10,265 nt of DNA from JAVEWJ01 sp034004605 (GTDB lineage Bacteria; Patescibacteriota; Gracilibacteria; UBA1369; LOWO2-01-FULL-3): assembly GCA_034004605.1 (NCBI GenBank), contig JAVEWJ010000007.1, positions 1-10,265 of the forward strand, in the 5' to 3' direction. Both the position numbers and the translations under genes were made by a program. The notes below the pieces were generated by a model. That model was not told the DNA's origin. It worked only from the letters and a program-made list of their open reading frames with translations, and searched no databases. Positions 5,653 through 10,265 of the stretch are shown piece by piece (position 1 is the stretch's first letter; every line of letters begins with the position of its first letter).

Positions 5653-7130
5653 TGATTTAATAGGTTAACTTGATAATTGCTATTTGAAAGTGATGCGTTT
5701 ATTAGGTTTAGCCTTTCTGTGGCTTTTTTCGCAATGATACTGTTGTATCCCATTATATAGGCGGTGTTGTAGTATTCTTTTGCCATCAATTTTTTTCCTT
5801 CCAATTCGCTTATTTTGCCCATTACAAGATAAATTTCGGGAATAGTTTGGTCCATTTCAAGAGCTTGTGTGATGAATTCTTTCGCTAATTTAAGGCTTTT
5901 TGCTTCAATGTAAATTTTGGAAATGAGTATGAAGGTGAGGGGATTTGAGGGATGATCTTTGTAGAGTTTTTCAGCGTATGTGTAGGCTTTTTTAGGATTG
6001 TTGAGTTGTTCCAGGTTTATGTTGATTAAGTTTTCATAAATAGCGATATTTGTGTTTCCGTTTTTAAGAAGGCTTTCGTACTTTTCTTCGGCATTTATAA
6101 AGTCGTTTCTGGCACTGTATATTTCTGCCATTTTGAGTTCTATGAGGTTTGTGTCCGGAAATTTTAACGATTTAGCTTTTTGAAGATAATATAGTGCTTT
6201 TTCGAATTCGTTGTTTGCGAAATAAGAAATTCCCAGATAAAAATTTGTTTCTGGCTTTTCTGAGTCGAGTTCTCTCGCTTGAAGTAGAGAATCAATTGCT
6301 TCTTTTATTTTCCCTGAACTTAAGTAACTGTATCCGAGGACTATCCATGCATCTCTATAGTTGTTCTTTTCGTTTACAATTGAAAAAAGAAGAGGGATTG
6401 CACTTACTTGTTCTCCATTTTTGCTTAATGCAAAATAGTATTGTAGTTTTGCGTAAAGAGGGTCATCAGGTACAAGTGAGGCATTTTCAAATGCTTTTAA
6501 AAATATTTCGGATTTTTCTTTTATTGAGTCATCGGTGTTTTCTTGTTTTTCAAGTTCTTTGAAAATTTTTTCCGCCTCGTTTGGTTTTTCATAAATCACA
6601 AGAGTGATTGCTTTGTAGTATTTTGCAGGAAGGTATTCGTTTGGGATTTCCCAAATTAAGGTTTTTGCTTCTTCTTTTTTGCCTTGGTTTAATAGAGAAC
6701 GGGCAAGTCCGAGTTTTATTTCATTGGATGTTTTAGCAATTTCAAGTGCTTTTCTGAAATATGTTTCTGCGAGTTCCGGTTGATTGTTTTTTATGTAGGC
6801 TTCTGCAAGTCGTCTTTTCGCATCACTTGAGCTTTCGTTTTTTTGAGTGGCTTTCAAATATTCTTCGATTGCGGAATTGTAGTAAAACATTGCAAAAAGT
6901 CGATCGCCTTCTTTTATGTGTTGTGCGAAAGTCTTAGTGTCTTCAAGGGTAATTTCTTCTACCTCGGAGGAATTTTCTTTTGTGTTTGTTTCAGGTGTCG
7001 TTTCTTCGATATTATGAAGATTTTCGGGTGGTAGTGTCGGGATTGTGGAAGATTTGTACTTGTTAGCGAAAAGGAAGGTTCCTCCGCAAATTATTATTGT
7101 CCAAAGAATTGTAATTGAGTGTTTTTTCAT
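5649..7130 (-). CDS. Membrane-anchored TPR-repeat protein
   Basis: This 493-residue protein begins with a short basic N-terminus and a hydrophobic segment (about 6-22) that should act as a signal anchor. An acidic, Thr/Ser/Glu/Pro-rich linker follows (about 28-65). The rest is helical repeats with TPR spacing of about 34 residues, clearest at about 70-137 (AIEEYLKATQ; AETYFRKALEIA), 258-325 (AWIVLGYSYLSSGKIKEAI; NFYLGISYFANNEFEKALYY) and 396-463 (LAKEFITQALEMD; MGKISELEGKKLMAKEYY). TPR arrays are protein-binding scaffolds and no enzymatic motif is visible. The cysteine in IIICGG is not preceded by a lipobox, so it is probably not a lipoprotein. It overlaps ruvC upstream (7127-7130) and the prepilin peptidase downstream (5649-5652) by ATGA. 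That suggests, but does not show, a role in pilus or secretion assembly. I do not recognise a named orthologue. Confidence 0.85.
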   Translation of the reverse strand: MKKHSITILWTIIICGGTFLFANKYKSSTIPTLPPENLHNIEETTPETNTKENSSEVEEITLEDTKTFAQHIKEGDRLFAMFYYNSAIEEYLKATQKNESSSDAKRRLAEAYIKNNQPELAETYFRKALEIAKTSNEIKLGLARSLLNQGKKEEAKTLIWEIPNEYLPAKYYKAITLVIYEKPNEAEKIFKELEKQENTDDSIKEKSEIFLKAFENASLVPDDPLYAKLQYYFALSKNGEQVSAIPLLFSIVNEKNNYRDAWIVLGYSYLSSGKIKEAIDSLLQARELDSEKPETNFYLGISYFANNEFEKALYYLQKAKSLKFPDTNLIELKMAEIYSARNDFINAEEKYESLLKNGNTNIAIYENLININLEQLNNPKKAYTYAEKLYKDHPSNPLTFILISKIYIEAKSLKLAKEFITQALEMDQTIPEIYLVMGKISELEGKKLMAKEYYNTAYIMGYNSIIAKKATERLNLINASLSNSNYQVNLLNQ

Positions 7131-7603
7131 TGTGGGATGTTTGTGTTTGCGAGGCAGATGGCGGCTGCGATTGCGTCGGCTGCGTCATCGGGTTTTGGCG
7201 TCTCTTTTAGATTTAATATCGTTTTCACCATTGTCTGTACCATTTTTTTGTCGGCTTTTCCGTATCCGCAGATGGCGCTTTTTATTTGCAGAGGAGTGAA
7301 TTCTGCGCTTTTTATTCCGTTTTCCTCCAGTGTCATAATCAGTACTCCTCTCGCCTGTGCCACTGAAATTGCTGTTTTTATGTTTGTGTTGAAAAATAAT
7401 TTTTCAACGGATGCTTTTTCGGGTTTGTAGGTTTTTATAAGTAGGTTTAGGTCGTTTGCGATTTGTTTAAGCCTTGTCGCGGGTGTTTCGGTCTTTTCAG
7501 TTTTTATACAACCGTAATCTATGAGTTTGAGTTTGTCGTTTTCTTTTTCCAGAATTGCGAACCCCGTTGTGGCGGTACCGGGATCAAGGCCTAGTATTCT
7601 CAT
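7127..7603 (-). CDS. ruvC: Crossover junction endodeoxyribonuclease RuvC
   Basis: RuvC is the dimeric nuclease that resolves Holliday junctions after RuvAB branch migration. The 158-residue protein is close to the usual 160-175. It starts with the RNase H-fold strand MRILGLDPGTATTGFA, and the four acidic catalytic residues are in place: D7, E67 (in VEKLFF), D140 and D143 (in DDAADAIAAAI). The segment TAISVAQARGVLIM (77-90) and the basic GYGKADKKMVQ (113-123) are also typical. Its ATG directly abuts the pyk stop (TAA-ATG, 7601-7606). Its TGA overlaps the start of the TPR gene. No Shine-Dalgarno is evident, so it is probably translated by coupling from pyk. ruvA lies on the other side of pyk and ruvB is not in the window. 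Confidence 0.96.
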   Translation of the reverse strand: MRILGLDPGTATTGFAILEKENDKLKLIDYGCIKTEKTETPATRLKQIANDLNLLIKTYKPEKASVEKLFFNTNIKTAISVAQARGVLIMTLEENGIKSAEFTPLQIKSAICGYGKADKKMVQTMVKTILNLKETPKPDDAADAIAAAICLANTNIPQ

Positions 7604-9022
7604 TTAGCAGGTGTAAGTAAGTAAAAATTTTTCTTTGATTCTATCGTTTGCGGTGATTACTATTTGGTCGCCTTCTTTAATAAGTTTTTCGTTTTTAAGT
7701 GTTTTTACAATTTCTTTGATTTTTTCTTGCACTTCTCCTTTTAGTTTTTTGATTAATACTTTGTTTATTCCCCAGACAAGAGTTAGTTGTTTTGCGACAT
7801 ATTCGTTTGGAGTGAAAATGATTATGGGGGTAAATGTTCGTGTTTTTGTTAGTTCTCTCGCCGAATAGCCTGAGTTTGTATAGGCTACTATGTATTTTGC
7901 GTTTATTGTTTCAGCGAGTTCCGATGCATGAAAACAAAGTGCGTCGGTGGGGTTTTTGTCGTGAATATAAATGTTTTGAATGGTTTTTTTGTGGATTTTT
8001 TGATCGGTTTCAACTTCAATTGCGACTTTTCGAAGTGTTGAGACTGCATTGTGAGCGAAAGCTCCAACTGCAGATTCGTTTGAAAGCATTATTGCATCGG
8101 TGTAATCGTAGACAGCATTTGCCGCATCGGATATTTCGGCTCTTGTCGCTCTAGGATTTTCTACCATTGATTGGAGGACTTGAGTTGCGGTTATTACGGG
8201 TTTTCGTTCTTTGTTTGCGAGTCTTATCATTTCTTTTTGAACAATCGGAACTTTTTCGGCGGGAATTTCAACTCCCAAATCTCCTCTTGCGACCATAAGG
8301 GCATCGCTTTCTTTAACTATCTTTTCGAGATTTTTTACCGCTTCGTGTCTTTCTATTTTTGCAATAATTTTTGTTTGTTTTTTCTTTTTTGTGAGAATTT
8401 CGCGAAGGTGTTTTATGTCTTTTTCTGATCTTACAAAAGAGAGTGCTATGTAATCCACACCCAGTTTTAATCCAAAATCCAGATCTTTGAGATCTTTTTT
8501 TGTGAGACAATCTGCGGAAATAGATGCGGTTGGTACATTAATGCCTTTATTGTTGCCGAGAAGGCCTCCTTGTATCACTTTGCATTTTATTTCCGAAGAT
8601 GACTTTGAAATTACTTTGAGCTCGAGAAGTCCGTCGTTTATTAAAATTTGATCGTTTTTCTTTACGTCTTTGATGAGTTCTTTATATTGAATTGGTATTT
8701 TCGCTTCGCCTTTTTCAACTCTTCCGGGGTTGTCATTCGTTGTAAGGATTGCTATTTGGCCTTTTTTAAGTGTCATTTTTCCGTTTTCAATAAGGCCGAT
8801 TCTGATTTTTGGTCCCTGTAGGTCTTGAATTATTCCTATTGTTTTATTTTGTTTTTTTGCTGCTGTTCGCAAGTTTTGAACGATTTTTTTATGGTCTTTA
8901 TAATCGCCATGGGAAAAATTAAGTCTTGCAAGATTCATGCCGGCTTTGATGAGATCTTCTATTTCGTTCACACTGTCGCTTGATGGGCCGAGTGTGCAAA
9001 CGATTTTAGTATTTTTTGACAT
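7604..9022 (-). CDS. pyk: Pyruvate kinase
   Basis: Pyruvate kinase makes ATP and pyruvate from phosphoenolpyruvate and ADP in the last step of glycolysis. The 472-residue protein has the usual bacterial length and order. The N-terminal barrel strand TKIVCTLGPSS and ARLNFSHG (32-39, R33) come first. QDLQGPKIRIG (66-76) leads into the B domain (about 71-168). IAKIE (220-224) has catalytic K222 and metal ligand E224, and ARGDLGVEIP (245-254) has D248. TATQ (278-281) is followed by TRAEISDAANAV. The C-terminal domain follows (about 345-472). In the signature region, canonical DGTDAVMLSGE reads DYTDAIMLSNE (306-316), replacing two usually conserved glycines. A perfect TATAAT lies just upstream, and no Shine-Dalgarno is visible. 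ruvC begins immediately after the stop. Confidence 0.97.
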   Translation of the reverse strand: MSKNTKIVCTLGPSSDSVNEIEDLIKAGMNLARLNFSHGDYKDHKKIVQNLRTAAKKQNKTIGIIQDLQGPKIRIGLIENGKMTLKKGQIAILTTNDNPGRVEKGEAKIPIQYKELIKDVKKNDQILINDGLLELKVISKSSSEIKCKVIQGGLLGNNKGINVPTASISADCLTKKDLKDLDFGLKLGVDYIALSFVRSEKDIKHLREILTKKKKQTKIIAKIERHEAVKNLEKIVKESDALMVARGDLGVEIPAEKVPIVQKEMIRLANKERKPVITATQVLQSMVENPRATRAEISDAANAVYDYTDAIMLSNESAVGAFAHNAVSTLRKVAIEVETDQKIHKKTIQNIYIHDKNPTDALCFHASELAETINAKYIVAYTNSGYSARELTKTRTFTPIIIFTPNEYVAKQLTLVWGINKVLIKKLKGEVQEKIKEIVKTLKNEKLIKEGDQIVITANDRIKEKFLLTYTC

Positions 9023-9048
9023 TTTAAAAAGAGGGCTAATTTTTGAAA

Positions 9049-9054
9049 ATTATA
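9049..9054 (-). promoter_or_regulatory. Candidate -10 element of the pyk promoter
   Basis: The minus strand reads TATAAT here, a perfect sigma70-type -10, in the 99-base gap between ruvA and pyk, the longest non-coding stretch in the window. It implies a leader of about 20 bases before the pyk ATG. No good -35 is found at 16-18 bases upstream (only AT-rich hexamers such as TTTTAT). Because the gap is AT-rich, a chance match is possible. The position is what one expects for a promoter driving pyk-ruvC and onward. Confidence 0.45.
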
Positions 9055-9121
9055 GTTTAAGAAAGCGGAAAATAAAAGGATTGCGGAGATTAAAGTGTTT
9101 GCCAAAAGGCGTGAGTGTGTT

Positions 9122-9706
9122 TTAATTTTCTCGAAGGAATTTAGATATAATTTCTTCTTCTTTTTGAATTTCTTTTGGAATTTTGCTTAGACCATTTATC
9201 ACTTGATTTCTTGAAAAGCCCATTTTTGTGAGTGCAATGATGATGTCTTCAAATTTCTCCTCCGACTTGTTGTCTTTTTTTACAACAGTTTTTTTGTAAA
9301 ATGATTCGTCAGGTTCTATTTTGTTTTCGAGTTCCAGAATAATTCTTTCCGCTGATTTTTTTCCGATTCCGGGTATTTTTGAAATGAATTTTGAGTCTTT
9401 TTCAAGAATAGCTTTTTTTATTTCCCACATTTCCTCGTTCATAATTTCAAGACCGGTTCTTGGGCCTATGCCTTTTACCGAGATTAACAATTCGAAAAAT
9501 TCTATCTCTTTTTCGTTTTCAAAACCGTATAAATCAAAAGCGTCTTCTTTGATGTGTGAATGAATATAAAAGCTTATTTCTTCGTTTAAATTGAGTTTGT
9601 TAAGGTTTTTTTTCGGTGTTTTTACTTTATATCCAACTCCGTTTGTTTCTAAAATTATGCTTCTTTCATTTATGGATAGGGGCTTTCCTTTGAGGTATGC
9701 GATCAT
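9122..9706 (-). CDS. ruvA: Holliday junction branch migration protein RuvA
   Basis: RuvA binds four-way DNA junctions as a tetramer and loads the RuvB motor. The 194-residue protein has all three parts. An N-terminal OB-fold (about 1-62) starts with the typical MIAYLKGK and includes TNGVGYKV. Two helix-hairpin-helix motifs follow: SVKGIGPRTGLEIM (76-89) and KIPGIGKKSAERIILEL (110-126). The C-terminal RuvB-binding domain (about 150-194) follows a charged linker and carries ALTKMGFSRNQV. The acidic pin that separates strands at the junction is kept as E54-D55 within KEDAFDLYGF. Its ATG overlaps the tgt stop by four bases (9703-9706), so the two are probably translationally coupled. A 99-base gap separates it from pyk. 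Confidence 0.96.
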   Translation of the reverse strand: MIAYLKGKPLSINERSIILETNGVGYKVKTPKKNLNKLNLNEEISFYIHSHIKEDAFDLYGFENEKEIEFFELLISVKGIGPRTGLEIMNEEMWEIKKAILEKDSKFISKIPGIGKKSAERIILELENKIEPDESFYKKTVVKKDNKSEEKFEDIIIALTKMGFSRNQVINGLSKIPKEIQKEEEIISKFLREN

Positions 9707-10265
9707 TTTTCAAAGTTGTTAAAGAAATCTTTTTTAAAGGAGTCGAAACGGTTTTCGATGATTGAGTTTCTTATTTTTTGGCTTAAATCTATTAAAAAAT
9801 GTAGGTTGTGGATTGAAAGTAATCGAAGACCGAGCATTTCTTCTTCCATAATTAAGTGTCTAATATAGCTTCTTGAATGGTTTTTGCATGCGAAACAATT
9901 GCAGTTTTCCATAAGAGGCATTTCGTCTTTTTTGAATTTTTCGTTTTTTATGGAATGCCTGCCGGAATAGTTCCAGAAAGCTCCATGGCGTGCCATTCTT
10001 GTTGGGTGAACGCAGTCCATCATATCAATTCCTCTTTCTATCGTTTCAAACATGTCTTCGGGCGTGCCCACTCCCATTAAATATCTCGGCTTGTTTTCGT
10101 CGAGATGGGGGATAGTCGTTTCGATCATTTCGTTCATTATTTCTTTGCTTTCTCCTACGGAAAGCCCACCGATGGCATTCCCCGGACAATTTAATTCGTT
10201 TATGAATTTTGCCGACTCAATTCGTAGGTCTTTGTGGATTCCTCCTTGAACGATCGGAAAAAGGG
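9703..10265 (-). CDS. tgt: Queuine tRNA-ribosyltransferase (tRNA-guanine transglycosylase), 5' end off-window
   Basis: Tgt swaps guanine 34 of GUN-anticodon tRNAs for a queuosine precursor. The window holds the last 186 codons, roughly the C-terminal half. The frame is open to base 10265, so the internal ATG at 10135-10137 is not the start. Visible motifs are FPIVQGG with IGGLSVGES, then PRYLMGVGTPEDM. GIDMMDCVHPTR follows, with the probable nucleophile Asp at 10015-10017. The zinc ligands CNCFAC are at 9886-9903, with the matching His in SIHNLHF. The Val of LSVGE is the bacterial preQ1-type residue; eukaryotic enzymes have Gly there, so preQ1 is the likelier substrate. It overlaps ruvA by ATGA. 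DCVHPTR instead of the usual DCVLPTR is a small oddity. Confidence 0.96.
   Translation of the reverse strand, partial: LFPIVQGGIHKDLRIESAKFINELNCPGNAIGGLSVGESKEIMNEMIETTIPHLDENKPRYLMGVGTPEDMFETIERGIDMMDCVHPTRMARHGAFWNYSGRHSIKNEKFKKDEMPLMENCNCFACKNHSRSYIRHLIMEEEMLGLRLLSIHNLHFLIDLSQKIRNSIIENRFDSFKKDFFNNFEK

Noticed and set aside
7040..7130. Lipoprotein signal in the TPR protein (cysteine in IIICGG)
   Set aside because: The residues before Cys are Ile-Ile-Ile, lacking the small residue at -1 needed for a lipobox. A signal anchor fits better.
9101..9110. Palindrome GCCAAAAGGC after ruvA as an intrinsic terminator
   Set aside because: The stem is only three G/C pairs and no U-tract follows in the transcribed direction.
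5649..10137. Alternative genetic code with UGA as glycine
   Set aside because: TGA ends tgt, ruvC and the TPR gene at the expected protein lengths, each at an ATGA overlap with the next start. No in-frame TGA was seen inside the genes I read.

Overview
All ten genes lie on the minus strand and are packed almost without gaps, so transcription runs from high to low coordinates: tgt (5' end off-window) > ruvA > pyk > ruvC > TPR protein > prepilin peptidase > gpmI > mannose-1-phosphate guanylyltransferase > mannose-6-phosphate isomerase-type cupin > secD (3' end off-window). The largest non-coding gap is 99 bases. Three junctions are 4-base ATGA stop/start overlaps and one is a direct TAA-ATG abutment, so much of the cluster is probably translationally coupled. 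I see no RNA genes, CRISPR array, insertion sequence or other mobile element.

The DNA is AT-rich and the proteins are rich in Lys, Glu and Ile. Recognisable Shine-Dalgarno sequences are almost absent. Unrelated housekeeping genes are run together, and several enzymes carry slightly off-consensus signatures. With the type IV prepilin peptidase, this suggests an uncultivated bacterium of the Candidate Phyla Radiation (Patescibacteria). That placement is inference and no finer rank is supported. TGA is used as a normal stop in tgt, ruvC and the TPR gene, which argues against the UGA=Gly code of Gracilibacteria and Absconditabacteria.

Region by region: 9122-10265 holds tRNA modification (tgt) and Holliday-junction recognition (ruvA). 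7127-9022 starts with a candidate promoter and holds pyruvate kinase and the RuvC resolvase, so ruvA and ruvC are separated by a glycolytic gene. 4825-7130 is a membrane-anchored TPR protein overlapping the prepilin peptidase, probably linked to type IV pilus-like machinery. 3259-4785 is phosphoglycerate mutase, a second lower-glycolysis enzyme. 1747-3189, behind another candidate promoter, is a GDP-mannose pair. 1-1714 is the Sec translocon accessory subunit SecD.

Two points stand out. First, SecD carries an insertion of roughly 250 residues in its extracytoplasmic P1 region. The insertion contains a clear parvulin-type peptidyl-prolyl isomerase domain with both signature histidines, preceded by what looks like a second, degenerate parvulin module. 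This would be a translocation motor with a built-in foldase. Second, the guanylyltransferase and the cupin are in the same reading frame, separated by one TAA and three codons. Together they would make 480 residues, about the length of the usual fused ManC/AlgA enzyme.
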